This document shows positions 25,975 to 33,972 of a stretch of 64,000 nucleotides of DNA, piece after piece. The stretch comes from Nanchangia anserum. Its GTDB lineage: Bacteria > Actinomycetota > Actinomycetes > Actinomycetales > Actinomycetaceae. The stretch covers positions 248,001-312,000 of the forward strand of contig NZ_CP060506.1 of assembly GCF_015240065.1 (NCBI RefSeq). The letters run 5' to 3'. A program made the translations under genes and the position numbers. Position 1 is the stretch's first letter; each line of letters begins with the position of its first letter. The notes beneath the pieces were generated by a model. The model saw only the letters and a program-made list of their open reading frames with translations. It was not told where the DNA came from and did not search any database.

Positions 25975-26141
25975 ACATTCCCCGACGTCATGAACTTACC
26001 CGCGTGGTTATCGAGCTTTTCATACCGCCGGCCCCTACCGAAACGCCATTTGAACGGCGGCTATGCGACGCGGTCGATGAGGTGTGGGCCGCCGAAGCCA
26101 AGGACACCGAAGCAGACGAACCGACGGAGGTCGACGAATGA
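25857..26141 (+). CDS. Early phage protein, paralogue B, C-terminal part
   Basis: A 94-aa frame containing RYGWRYVALDIPRRHE, which aligns with QYAWTLVWLDIPEIKG of paralogue A. Its later ERRLCDAVDEVWAAE aligns with LLGQAINACWAAD. It overlaps the previous frame by 118 bases. It ends in an acidic tail and is coupled to the next gene by ATGA. It could also be an independently started protein. Confidence 0.5.
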   Translation: MEGTLGGHRYNTWTLNYDGYETEVIDVGVDRYGWRYVALDIPRRHELTRVVIELFIPPAPTETPFERRLCDAVDEVWAAEAKDTEADEPTEVDE

Positions 26142-26389
26142 ACACCCGCAACAATCCGAAGCCCGAGCGGCGTTACACGCTCGAAGAACGCATGTGCCTT
26201 ATCGGTATCGGTGCTGCCTTCTCGGCCGTCGCCGTCACCCTGCCCGCCCTACTCGCCGTAGCCGTCGCCGCACTCTTGCACACCCTCGGCGCACACTCTG
26301 ACGCCTCGCTAGCCATTGGCGGCATGTCCGCAGTCGTCGCGATCGTCATCGCCTGCACGGTCTACCAGCACACACAGAAAGACAACTAG
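26138..26389 (+). CDS. Two-segment membrane protein
   Basis: An 83-aa protein with a basic N-terminus and hydrophobic stretches at residues 20-46 and 55-77. It starts at ATG 26138 within the stop of the previous gene. Function is unknown. Confidence 0.55.
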   Translation: MNTRNNPKPERRYTLEERMCLIGIGAAFSAVAVTLPALLAVAVAALLHTLGAHSDASLAIGGMSAVVAIVIACTVYQHTQKDN

Positions 26390-26391
26390 TC

Positions 26392-26505
26392 ATGAACCTC
26401 ATCGCCCTGTGCGCCGCCTCGTTTGGTGCCGGCGTCGCCTTCGTCCTCATCCCGCTCGCGATCGTCATCATCGAGCACGAGATTGCCGAAGACCACGACA
26501 TTTAA
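26392..26505 (+). CDS. 37-aa single-pass membrane protein
   Basis: MNLIALCAASFGAGVAFVLI opens a single hydrophobic segment, and the acidic tail IIEHEIAEDHDI follows. It lies two bases after the stop of the preceding membrane gene and is in line with the operon. No close ribosome site is seen, so translation is likely coupled. Confidence 0.5.
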   Translation: MNLIALCAASFGAGVAFVLIPLAIVIIEHEIAEDHDI

Positions 26506-26515
26506 GGAACCCCCA

Positions 26516-26785
26516 ATGCCGAATCCCATGATCTACCCGATCGCCCGCTACGAGAAGCACAACATTTACAGCCCCGCCGGCAAGTGGGACCCCTACCTGC
26601 CGAGCTACGCAGTGCGCACCCTCATCAACAACTGCGGAACGACAAGCGACTGGCACGAACTTCACCCGCCGACGATGTGTAACACGACCTGGCGTCCCAA
26701 CGCGCCGCGCCCCTACTACCGTCTTAGCGAGGCCCTCGGGTTCTTCCGTGACGAACTGAAGAACCCAACAAGTCGCTTTCGGTGA
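26516..26785 (+). CDS. Early phage protein of unknown function
   Basis: An 89-aa protein, rich in aromatic residues and proline, with several Trp and Tyr and two Cys. The ATG at 26516 follows AAGGAA. No domain is recognised. The stop overlaps the GTG start of the next gene. Confidence 0.5.
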   Translation: MPNPMIYPIARYEKHNIYSPAGKWDPYLPSYAVRTLINNCGTTSDWHELHPPTMCNTTWRPNAPRPYYRLSEALGFFRDELKNPTSRFR

Positions 26786-27090
26786 TCCAGCAGATCAACG
26801 AAGTGCTTGACGTGTTCACCGACCCGCGATTTCGTGAACGCGCCCTAGCCGCGAACGGTGGCGACATTCAAAACGTCATCCTTCCCGCCGCAAGCGAGGG
26901 CGAACCGGATGAAAAAGACCGGCCGCCCCGCACGGAAGATAACAGCCACGGGGCGACCGGTGACGGCATGAACCAACAGGCGAAAGGCCGAACGCCCGAG
27001 CCGCGAGAAGATGCGTTAGTGAAAGCAGCGGCGCATATGGCTTATGCCGCTTCTCAGCTTATCGCATTGGTAGGAGATCGCAACCGATGA
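26782..27090 (+). CDS. Early phage protein of unknown function
   Basis: A 102-aa acidic protein with a disordered-looking middle and a helical C-terminal end (LVKAAAHMAYAASQLIALVG). It starts with GTG overlapping the previous stop and directly precedes the recombination genes. Confidence 0.5.
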   Translation: MIQQINEVLDVFTDPRFRERALAANGGDIQNVILPAASEGEPDEKDRPPRTEDNSHGATGDGMNQQAKGRTPEPREDALVKAAAHMAYAASQLIALVGDRNR

Positions 27091-27953
27091 TGAAACGCTT
27101 ACCAATCGGGGTACATGAGGGTATCCCCGACACCGAATACCACGGCGATTCTTCGTCCCTGTCGTCGTCGGGTGCCCGCTTGTTAGCGCAACGCGGCGGC
27201 CCCGCTCTGTTCCGTTATCGCCAACTCCACCCCCAACCCGATACGACCGCATTCAGGTTCGGGCGGGCCGCACACTATGCGATGCTTGAAGACGGCCCCG
27301 GGCGTTTAACGTTGTGCCCGTTCGATTCCCTACGCACCAAGGCCGCCCGCGAGTGGGTTGAGACGGCCCCGCACACGTGGGTAACAGCCGCGGAACAGGT
27401 GCAGATCTGGGGAATGCACGCCGCCATCATGCAACACCGGCTAGCACGCGACCTGTTGACCGCGCCCGGACGTGCCGAAGTCTCGGTTATCGCCACCACA
27501 CCTAGCGGGGCACGCGTGAAAGCCCGCCCCGACTATTGGCTAGACGAACCAGACGAGAACGGCCGGGTCGTGTTAGTCGACTATAAAACCACCCAAGACG
27601 CGACCCCTAACGGCTTCGCTAAAGCCGTCGCGACGTTCGGGTATCACCAAGCCGCCGCATGGTATCCGATGGTATTAACCGAAGCGGGGATTATAGCAAG
27701 CCCCGACGATGCCCGAATGGTATTCTTGGTACAAGAAAAGGCCGCCCCCTACAGGTGTGCAGTCTACGAACTAGACCCGGTCGCAATCGAGTTAGGGCGG
27801 GACATGAATAGAGACGCATTGGCGAAGTGGATGAACTGCCAATTCTTCGATTCGTGGCCCTCACTTCAAGCCCGCGAAACCACCTGCCCGGAAATTGTCG
27901 GCCTGCCCGGATGGTACCGGCCCGACACCGAAGACATAGGGGGAATGCTATGA
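27087..27953 (+). CDS. RecE-like PD-(D/E)XK exonuclease
   Basis: A 288-aa member of the exonuclease VIII-like (DUF3799) family that resects DNA 5' to 3' for annealing. The FRFGRAAHYAMLEDG block near residue 55 and the nuclease core VLVDYKTTQDAT near residue 160 are present. A helix with YHQAAAWY follows, the usual RecB-type motif. It starts four bases inside the preceding gene and overlaps the RecT gene. Confidence 0.8.
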   Translation: MMKRLPIGVHEGIPDTEYHGDSSSLSSSGARLLAQRGGPALFRYRQLHPQPDTTAFRFGRAAHYAMLEDGPGRLTLCPFDSLRTKAAREWVETAPHTWVTAAEQVQIWGMHAAIMQHRLARDLLTAPGRAEVSVIATTPSGARVKARPDYWLDEPDENGRVVLVDYKTTQDATPNGFAKAVATFGYHQAAAWYPMVLTEAGIIASPDDARMVFLVQEKAAPYRCAVYELDPVAIELGRDMNRDALAKWMNCQFFDSWPSLQARETTCPEIVGLPGWYRPDTEDIGGML

Positions 27954-28819
27954 CCAACGAGATCACGATTTATACGGCCCCGCTCGATGACCGACTGGCC
28001 TATGCGGGCGAACTCGCCAAGTCCTCGCTACTGCCCGAAGCCTATCGGGGCAAACCCGCGAACGTGTTAGTCGCGGTCGAGGCCGGCCAAGCCCTCGGGG
28101 TCTCGCCAATGCAGGCGATCCAGTCGATCAACGTCATCAAGGGCCGCCCCGCACTCTCTGCCGAATTCATGTCCGCGCTCGTGCGCCGTGCCGGCCACAA
28201 GATCCGTGTTAGCGGCAACGACGAACGCGCCGAGGCCGTGATTATCCGCAGTGATGATCCGGACTATGTGCCTGATCCGATCGTGTGGACGATGGAGCGG
28301 GCACAACGCGCAGGACTGACCAAGTCTGATGCGTGGCGTAAATACCCGGCCGCCATGTTGAAGGCCCGTGCGATCTCGGAGGCCGCCCGCACGTGGGCAC
28401 CCGACGCCATTAGCGGGTTCTCGTATACGCCTGAAGAAGTCGACAGTTTCGCGCCTGAATCTGTCACGGTCGAGGCGGTTCCCGTCGCGGCCCAGGTCCG
28501 CCGATCCAAACGCCGCGAGGCAACAGCGACGCCTCGTGAGGCCGCCCCGGCCAACACTGTTGAGACGCAAGACGCGGGCGGGGCATCGGCGAGTAGTCGC
28601 GAAGCTGCCGAACTCGACTGGGCACGCCACATGACCGAGGAACACCTACGCGAAGCCATCGCCGCGGGCCTGCCCGACGACATGATTGCGAGTGGCTGCA
28701 ACTATGCCACGTCGGGGCGCACCAACAATTTTGACGACCTTGCCACCAGCGAGGAATACGCCAAGTTCGACGCCTGCCTAGTGCGCTACCTCAGCGCGAA
28801 CACGCAGGACCAAGGATAG
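27950..28819 (+). CDS. RecT-family single-strand annealing protein
   Basis: A 289-aa protein. The N-terminal 190 residues follow the RecT/Bet-like pattern seen in actinophages, with VEAGQALGVSPMQAIQSI near residue 43 and AMLKARAISEAARTWAPDAI near residue 135. The last 100 residues are a low-complexity linker plus a small helical end. The ATG at 27950 overlaps the stop of the RecE-like gene, so the pair is a coupled recombination module. Confidence 0.75.
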   Translation: MTNEITIYTAPLDDRLAYAGELAKSSLLPEAYRGKPANVLVAVEAGQALGVSPMQAIQSINVIKGRPALSAEFMSALVRRAGHKIRVSGNDERAEAVIIRSDDPDYVPDPIVWTMERAQRAGLTKSDAWRKYPAAMLKARAISEAARTWAPDAISGFSYTPEEVDSFAPESVTVEAVPVAAQVRRSKRREATATPREAAPANTVETQDAGGASASSREAAELDWARHMTEEHLREAIAAGLPDDMIASGCNYATSGRTNNFDDLATSEEYAKFDACLVRYLSANTQDQG

Positions 28820-28831
28820 GGGGCCGCGGTC

Positions 28832-29608
28832 ATGTCATACCGTGCTGTCGGGGATTTCATCAGGTGGACTAACGAGCATCCGCACGTGTTCACGCCGGCC
28901 GAATACGCGATTGCCTCAAAACTGGCCTGGCACGTCAACCATCACACGCAGATGGCTTGGCCGTCCCTGTCGCGTCTGTGCATCGAGGCTGGGATTTCTA
29001 AGCGGGCCGTAGCCGTGTCGGCTGTGCGCAAGCTGGAGGAAGCGGGTTTTTTATCGATCACGAGTGGCGGCCATATGCGGGCCAATAGGTACATCTGGCA
29101 CGACATGGACGCCGCGACCGCGACCGAGACGCGCCACGACGCTATGCCGGCCGTGGACCCCGTCGAGACTGTCGAGACCGCACAGGTCGCGCCGGTCGAG
29201 GCTGAACACGCCACCCCCGCCGCCCCGGCTCCGGCCGCGCTCGAGGGCACCACTACGCCCGCGCCGACACGGCGGCCCGCCACCGCGACACCGGCCGCAG
29301 GCGAATCGATCCGCACCCGGTTGAAGCGGCGCTTCAGCGTCATCGACGCCGACGCCAAACCCGCCGCCACCACGCCGACGCGACACATCACCGGGGCACC
29401 CGTCAAGACGTCCGCGACCCCCGCCGCGACCGTTGTCGACACGTCGAGGGGTGGTTACCTCAAGTCACCGCGATGGTTACCTGAGGTCACCGCCATGGTT
29501 ACCTCAGGTAACCCAAACCAGGAAAAGAACCAGGAAGAGAACCAGACCCCCCTTAAAGCCCCCAACGGGGGGCCGCGTGTGGCGACGCGTGGAAGGAGCC
29601 GACCATGA
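28832..29608 (+). CDS. Phage replication initiator-like helix-turn-helix protein
   Basis: A 258-aa protein. The first 95 residues form a winged-helix domain with a family-typical run (AWPSLSRLCIEAGISKRAV then VRKLEEAGFL) as in O-like initiators and RepA-type proteins. A long proline- and alanine-rich linker follows. The DNA near its 3' end carries three 22-bp iterons (29453-29513), so the origin is probably inside the gene. The next gene has the partner layout of a helicase loader. Confidence 0.7.
   Translation: MSYRAVGDFIRWTNEHPHVFTPAEYAIASKLAWHVNHHTQMAWPSLSRLCIEAGISKRAVAVSAVRKLEEAGFLSITSGGHMRANRYIWHDMDAATATETRHDAMPAVDPVETVETAQVAPVEAEHATPAAPAPAALEGTTTPAPTRRPATATPAAGESIRTRLKRRFSVIDADAKPAATTPTRHITGAPVKTSATPAATVVDTSRGGYLKSPRWLPEVTAMVTSGNPNQEKNQEENQTPLKAPNGGPRVATRGRSRP
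29453..29513. repeat. Three 22-bp iterons, candidate prophage replication origin
   Basis: GGTTACCT begins at 29453, 29475 and 29497, exactly 22 bases apart. Each is followed by a related AGGT(C/A)ACC half. The third copy, GGTTACCTCAGGTAACC, is a palindrome with 8-bp arms. Repeats of this kind inside an initiator gene resemble the lambda origin within gene O. Confidence 0.65.
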
Positions 29609-30075
29609 CGCAGCGCCAAGACCTCGACACCGTCCCGGCACTGCCCGGACTCGAAACCACCCACACGCCTCACAGGTCCCGGCGTACTCGGTGGCCGCGC
29701 GAGGCCAGCCAGTGCGACGAGTTCATGACGTGGTATCAGGCCTACCCGCTCCACAAAGCCCGCCAAGCCGCTTACCGCGCCTACAGGCGTGCCCGCAACA
29801 ACGGGGCCACGGCTAGCGAACTCATCGACGCCATCGAGGCCTATACGGCCGAATGCCGCCAACTCGGACGCGCCTTCGCATACCCGGCCACATGGTTGAA
29901 CGGTGAACGCTGGCTAGACGAACCCCACGTATCCGCCACCCCCGCCACTGCCGGGCCGCTCGATTCGACATGGTTCACGAATTGGCTCAACGATCCCGAC
30001 GCGGTCGAGTCCCAACATCCCCAAATCGGCGGGCCTGAAGTTGTCGAGATCGACGCGTGGGAGGCCATCGGATGA
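29605..30075 (+). CDS. Phage replication-associated protein
   Basis: A 156-aa protein whose middle (FMTWYQAYPLHKARQAAYRAY, then PATWLNGERWLDE) follows a pattern common at the C-terminus of phage initiators and helicase-loader proteins. It starts four bases inside the preceding initiator gene, which suggests a split initiator. The biochemical role is inferred. Confidence 0.55.
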   Translation: MTQRQDLDTVPALPGLETTHTPHRSRRTRWPREASQCDEFMTWYQAYPLHKARQAAYRAYRRARNNGATASELIDAIEAYTAECRQLGRAFAYPATWLNGERWLDEPHVSATPATAGPLDSTWFTNWLNDPDAVESQHPQIGGPEVVEIDAWEAIG

Positions 30076-30539
30076 ACAGCCACACCAACGCTGTAGGCGT
30101 TCTACGCATGTTCGCAGCCGCCCGCCTCATCCCCGCAGCGCTCGCGGCTGATGGTGAAGCCGTGTCGGTGTGGGCGGCGGCTATCGAGAAGACCGGGGCA
30201 CAAGGCGCGGACGTGAAAGCCGCGTGCGAGGCGATCATTACCGGCGACTATGAAGTTGAGTTCTTGACCGTCCCCGTCTTCCTCAAGGCGCTTCGGGTCG
30301 CGAAGAAGGAACGCGAGGCCGCCGAGTTCTTCCCGCCCGCCCCTGCCGGTGCCACACCTGCCGAGATCGCGGCGTGGCGTAGTGCGTATGCGTCGCATGT
30401 GAAGGCCGGTGAGTCGCATGAGGCGGGGCTGGAAGCCGCCCGGGGTGCAGTCCCGCGCTTGTGTCCGGCCCCGATCAGTGACGGCCCGCGCCCCGTCATC
30501 GACTGGGCACAAATGCGGCGCAGACACGCCCCGGCCTAG
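30072..30539 (+). CDS. Phage replication/helicase-loader-like protein
   Basis: A 155-aa mainly helical protein with a conserved-looking start (GVLRMFAAARLIPAALAAD) and a proline-rich C-terminal half. The start at 30072 overlaps the previous stop. Its place between initiator and SSB suggests a loader or accessory role. I do not see an AAA+ motif. Confidence 0.45.
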   Translation: MNSHTNAVGVLRMFAAARLIPAALAADGEAVSVWAAAIEKTGAQGADVKAACEAIITGDYEVEFLTVPVFLKALRVAKKEREAAEFFPPAPAGATPAEIAAWRSAYASHVKAGESHEAGLEAARGAVPRLCPAPISDGPRPVIDWAQMRRRHAPA

Positions 30540-30646
30540 CCACAATCGATCAACACGCCCGGACCCTACCCCCGGGTAGGGGACACGGATTCTAGGCCCG
30601 TCTAGGGGCCACGAAACAACCCGCCACGATGGAAGGAACACACACG

Positions 30647-31084
30647 ATGCAGATGCCAACACTCACGATCAGCGGGAACCTCTGCCAAAACCCCGAACTG
30701 CGCTACACCAACAACGGCACCGCCATAGCCACGTTCACGATCGCGAACAACCCAACCCGCTACAACCAAAACACCAAGCAATGGGACAACCTCGACCCGC
30801 TGTTTCTACGCGTCAAAGCCTGGAAGAACCTCGCCGAGACCGCAGCCGAGAAACTCGCCAAGGGCACACCCGTCACCATCACCGGGCGACTCGCTGCCAA
30901 CAAATGGACCACCCGCGAGGGTCAAGAACGCAACGACATCGAACTGACCGCCGACACGATCGCGGTCATGATCCACTCGACCACGATCCCCACAACCGAC
31001 GGCACACCCGCCACCCATACGGGCCGCGAGCGCAACAACAACGGCGGTGGTTATGGTGGCTATCGCGATCAGGCCCCGTTCTAA
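30647..31084 (+). CDS. ssb: Single-stranded DNA-binding protein
   Basis: A 145-aa SSB with the OB fold: LTISGNLCQNPELRYTNNG at the start and the central FLRVKAWKNLAE and GTPVTITGRLAANKW blocks. The C-terminal tail is short (GYRDQAPF). It keeps the last PF but has few of the acidic residues that usually bind partners, so it may not recruit host replication proteins well. The ATG at 30647 is preferred; GGAAGG lies about 15 bases upstream. Confidence 0.9.
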   Translation: MQMPTLTISGNLCQNPELRYTNNGTAIATFTIANNPTRYNQNTKQWDNLDPLFLRVKAWKNLAETAAEKLAKGTPVTITGRLAANKWTTREGQERNDIELTADTIAVMIHSTTIPTTDGTPATHTGRERNNNGGGYGGYRDQAPF

Positions 31085-31097
31085 AGGGGGTGTGGTT

Positions 31098-31469
31098 GTG
31101 TCTAGGACGCGTGCGAGTGCGAAGAAGGCCGGGGCGACGTTTGAACGCGCGATAGCTGATTATTTGGCGGCGCGTGTGGATGAGCGGATTGATCGGCGGG
31201 TGCGTAATGGGGTGAAGGATCGCGGCGACATTAGCGCGTTGCGTGCCCCTAGTGGTGGGCGGGTTGTGGTCGAGTGTAAGGACTACGGCGGTCGCCTATT
31301 GCCTGCCCAATGGGCGGGGGAGGCTGAGATTGAGCGTGGCAACGACGATGCCCTAGCCGGTGTGGTTGTTGCGAAACGCCGTGGCACCCGTGACCCTGCG
31401 CAGCAGTGGGCACTCATGACGCTGGCTGATCTCGTTGCCATCCTCACCGGAGAAAGACACCCCCAATGA
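31098..31469 (+). CDS. PD-(D/E)XK nuclease, Holliday-junction-resolvase-like
   Basis: A 123-aa protein with the nuclease core RGDISALRAPSGGRVVVECK, giving the D and the E-x-K residues of the fold, near residue 45. It is small like RusA/Hjc-type or VRR-like nucleases. GTG at 31098 has AAAGGGGG upstream; GTG at 31092 is an alternative. Role in resolving replication intermediates is inferred from place and fold. Confidence 0.65.
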   Translation: MSRTRASAKKAGATFERAIADYLAARVDERIDRRVRNGVKDRGDISALRAPSGGRVVVECKDYGGRLLPAQWAGEAEIERGNDDALAGVVVAKRRGTRDPAQQWALMTLADLVAILTGERHPQ

Positions 31470-31678
31470 CAGACACGACAGACACGACAAGCCCCGAGGC
31501 GGGAAGGATCACCCTGGAATGTTCAGGATGTGGCGCGGCGCTGCTTGTACAGAACACGAGTTCGCTAAGGCGTGCGGACGGCACTATTTGGCGTATCTAC
31601 CACCAGCAATGCCACCCCGACCACAAACCCCGCCCGCACAGCGACGCCGGCGCAGGCTCGCCGTCGCTGCCGCGTTGA
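31466..31678 (+). CDS. Small zinc-ribbon-like protein
   Basis: A 70-aa protein with a CSGCG pair near residue 20 and a second HQQCHPDH group near residue 46, enough for one zinc site. It overlaps the previous stop. Function unknown. Confidence 0.5.
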   Translation: MTDTTDTTSPEAGRITLECSGCGAALLVQNTSSLRRADGTIWRIYHQQCHPDHKPRPHSDAGAGSPSLPR

Positions 31679-31703
31679 GTGTTCTCGCGTGGACGTGTGT
31701 GCG

Positions 31704-32111
31704 CTAGCCGCGCAAGGCGATCAGATGGCGGGCAAGCCATTTAGTCGCATCGGTCTCACTGACATCGCCGGTAATCAGGCCGATAACGATCGTTTCGATC
31801 TCGCACGGGTCAAGGCGTTGCCAGTCGCATTCGAGACCGAAGGCGGCCAGATAGTCACCCATGACAGCCCACGCCGTGCGTTTGTTGCCGTCGTCGAAAG
31901 GATGCGCCAAGGCGACACCAGTCAACAAAGCGACCGCTTTAGCGGGCATGGTGTCATAGAGTTCGTGCCCGCCGAAACCGGCAAACGGGCGACCGCAGGC
32001 ACCTTCAAGAGCACCACGGTCACGCAAGACGCGACCCGGCCCGCAGCATGTGGCGTTAAAGTCACACGCGCGGGCCGAAAGCCACGCCACCCACGCGGCG
32101 ATATCGTCCAT
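31704..32111 (-). CDS. doc: Doc/Fic-family toxin
   Basis: A 135-aa protein with the Doc motif HPFDDGNKRTAW at residues 70-81. The His, acidic residue and NKR match Doc kinases, which inactivate EF-Tu by phosphorylation, rather than AMP-transferring Fic proteins. The ATG immediately follows the panA stop, so the pair is one transcript. It lies against the direction of the surrounding early genes, as expected of an independently expressed maintenance module. Confidence 0.85.
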   Translation of the reverse strand: MDDIAAWVAWLSARACDFNATCCGPGRVLRDRGALEGACGRPFAGFGGHELYDTMPAKAVALLTGVALAHPFDDGNKRTAWAVMGDYLAAFGLECDWQRLDPCEIETIVIGLITGDVSETDATKWLARHLIALRG

Positions 32112-32642
32112 CTACCGGCCCAACAATTCGAGCGTCTTCGCCCATTTTTCGACAAACCGGGCATGGTCTGCCTTCATGTCGCCGCCAACCGGGGGAGGCG
32201 GGAAGAAGGCGCCACTAATGCGCGGGGACTCTTGGACGGAGAAGAACCGCAGCATGTCGAGTTTGTCGATCGTGGCGTTGCGTCCCGGCTCGTAGGTATC
32301 AAGCCACGGGGCCTGACTGTGCGTGATGGCAGACAAATCCGCACCCGAAAGATGCCCGTAGTGATCGGCCACGGCCTCGGTCATCAGCCTCTCGGATTCA
32401 CTCAACCGGGCCGGGTCGCCAGCACGCAGACGGGATTCCCTGTCGTACTTGACGTCTTTGCGCACGAGCGGGAACACCGGGCCGCGTTCCCACGCCTCCG
32501 CCTCGTCGGCAAACAGTTCCCGACCCGTCCACGCAAGCGACCAACCCTGAGCGAAGTAGAGCAGCTTAAGCAGCTTCATAAGCCCGACCTTCTCACCTAG
32601 GCGATCTTCAATCGCCGCTGCCACATCGAAAATATCAGCCAC
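32112..32642 (-). CDS. Panacea (PanA, DUF4065) antitoxin
   Basis: A 176-aa protein with the DUF4065/GepA-type Panacea domain (KLLKLLYFAQGWSLAWTGRE near residue 24, then AWERGPVFPLV). PanA domains are known to neutralise many unrelated toxins. Here the partner is Doc, directly downstream. The family lacks a DNA-binding domain in this form, so its promoter control is not evident. It is the intact counterpart of the broken copy at 5798-6329. Confidence 0.85.
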   Translation of the reverse strand: MADIFDVAAAIEDRLGEKVGLMKLLKLLYFAQGWSLAWTGRELFADEAEAWERGPVFPLVRKDVKYDRESRLRAGDPARLSESERLMTEAVADHYGHLSGADLSAITHSQAPWLDTYEPGRNATIDKLDMLRFFSVQESPRISGAFFPPPPVGGDMKADHARFVEKWAKTLELLGR

Positions 32643-32731
32643 AACCCGACCCCCTTCACTCGGTCTAGACGCTGAGCATTTGCAGCGAGTCTAGCGCCCG
32701 CCCGCCCGAACCCCTATAGGAGAAACCACAC

Positions 32732-33442
32732 ATGCCCCACACGTGCCGAGCCTGTCACGCCACCCTAACCACGCCCGCCGCCTTGTGCGGTTGGCACGCT
32801 GACACGCTGGCCACCGCGTGCCGCACCTATATAGAACTATCCCCGGCCCTACTCACACGCGCCGCCCCATACGCGAGCGACAACACGCGCACAGCCAAGA
32901 CGACACGCGACGCCGCACCCGCGCACCTGATCGACCTCAAAACCGAACTCGATACGGTGTTTACCACGTGGGCAAACCACTACCACCACCCCACACGCAA
33001 CCCGCTCGCGGCGGCACAGTGGATAGGCGAACACGCACACACCATCACCGCTAGGCACGGCGACGCCGCCGACATGATCGACGAAATCACCCACACACTC
33101 ACACGCCTACAGCGCGCCCTCAAACCCACACGCCCCCGCGCGACCGCGTGCCCCCTATGCGGCGGCACAACCCGACCACACCCGGGCGGACACCAATGCG
33201 CCACCTGTCACACAACATTCACCACCAGCGAGGCCAAAGCCATACTCAAAGCCCGCGCCCCGCAGCTATGGCTTAACAGTCCCCAACTCGCCGCCTATGT
33301 CACCCTCATCGCCGGCACACCCACAAGCCCCGACGCCATCCGCGCACACGCCCGCCGACACCACATCACCCGAAACGACACCGGCGCGCTCAACGCCGCC
33401 GCCTACCTCGCCACACTCGACAAACCCAAGCGCGACCGCTAA
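32732..33442 (+). CDS. Double zinc-finger protein of unknown function
   Basis: A 236-aa protein with two probable zinc sites: CRACH and CGWH in the first 25 residues, and CPLCGG with CATCH around residues 140-158. A helical C-terminal domain follows with SPDAIRAHARRHHI, possibly a helix-turn-helix. It is divergent from panA. It and the next gene are strongly C- and A-rich on the plus strand compared with neighbours. It may be a DNA-binding regulator of late genes. Confidence 0.55.
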   Translation: MPHTCRACHATLTTPAALCGWHADTLATACRTYIELSPALLTRAAPYASDNTRTAKTTRDAAPAHLIDLKTELDTVFTTWANHYHHPTRNPLAAAQWIGEHAHTITARHGDAADMIDEITHTLTRLQRALKPTRPRATACPLCGGTTRPHPGGHQCATCHTTFTTSEAKAILKARAPQLWLNSPQLAAYVTLIAGTPTSPDAIRAHARRHHITRNDTGALNAAAYLATLDKPKRDR

Positions 33443-33505
33443 CCTGTGATAAGGCGGCAATGTCTACACGACAAAGCCGCTAACTTTATACCCGGAGCCG
33501 CAACG

Positions 33506-33796
33506 ATGCCCGAACGCCGAGGCCGCAACCGGCCCGAATACACCACCAAACGCGACGCCCTCAAACGATGGACCGCACGCCACAACGCCCCCTGTTGGAT
33601 ATGCGGCCAACCTATCGACACCACCCTGGACTATCGACACCCCATGAGCTTCACCGCCGACCACGTCCACGAACTCGCCAAAGGCGGACACCTCTTAGGC
33701 GAACTCAAACCCGCACACCGCTCGTGCAACTCACGCCGATCAAACAGGACCACGCCACGCAAACGCCAACCACTACACACCACACAAAAATGGTAG
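33506..33796 (+). CDS. HNH endonuclease
   Basis: A 96-aa HNH nuclease. The CWICG pair binds zinc with a later HRSCN, and the catalytic core is DHVHELAKGG followed by the second His and Asn in PAHRSCNSRR. Small HNH genes next to terminase are common in siphoviruses and help terminase cutting of packaged DNA. The ATG at 33506 follows CGGAGC. Confidence 0.82.
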   Translation: MPERRGRNRPEYTTKRDALKRWTARHNAPCWICGQPIDTTLDYRHPMSFTADHVHELAKGGHLLGELKPAHRSCNSRRSNRTTPRKRQPLHTTQKW

Positions 33797-33972
33797 ACAC
33801 GCCACTACACGCCGCTACACGGCGCTACACCACCCGGGGGCATACCCCCACGCGGTAGGGGGCCAGTCTCAGGCGTGCAAACTCGACTTTCTCCCTCCAT
33901 AGCGCGGGAAAAATAGCGCTACAGCCGCTACGCGCCCCCCACGTAGGGCCATCAATTCTCTAGGAGGCGCGG
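33797..33972. other. Intergenic region with short repeats before terminase
   Basis: CTACAC recurs at 33804, 33815 and 33825, and GCGCTACAG and CGCTACGCG occur about 90 bases later, in a gap directly before the terminase genes. This is a usual place for a cos or pac site. No cohesive end can be defined from this sequence. Confidence 0.35.

Noticed and set aside
29453-29513. Short spaced repeats as a CRISPR array
   Set aside because: The units are contiguous 22-mers inside a coding region with no spacers, and no cas gene is present.
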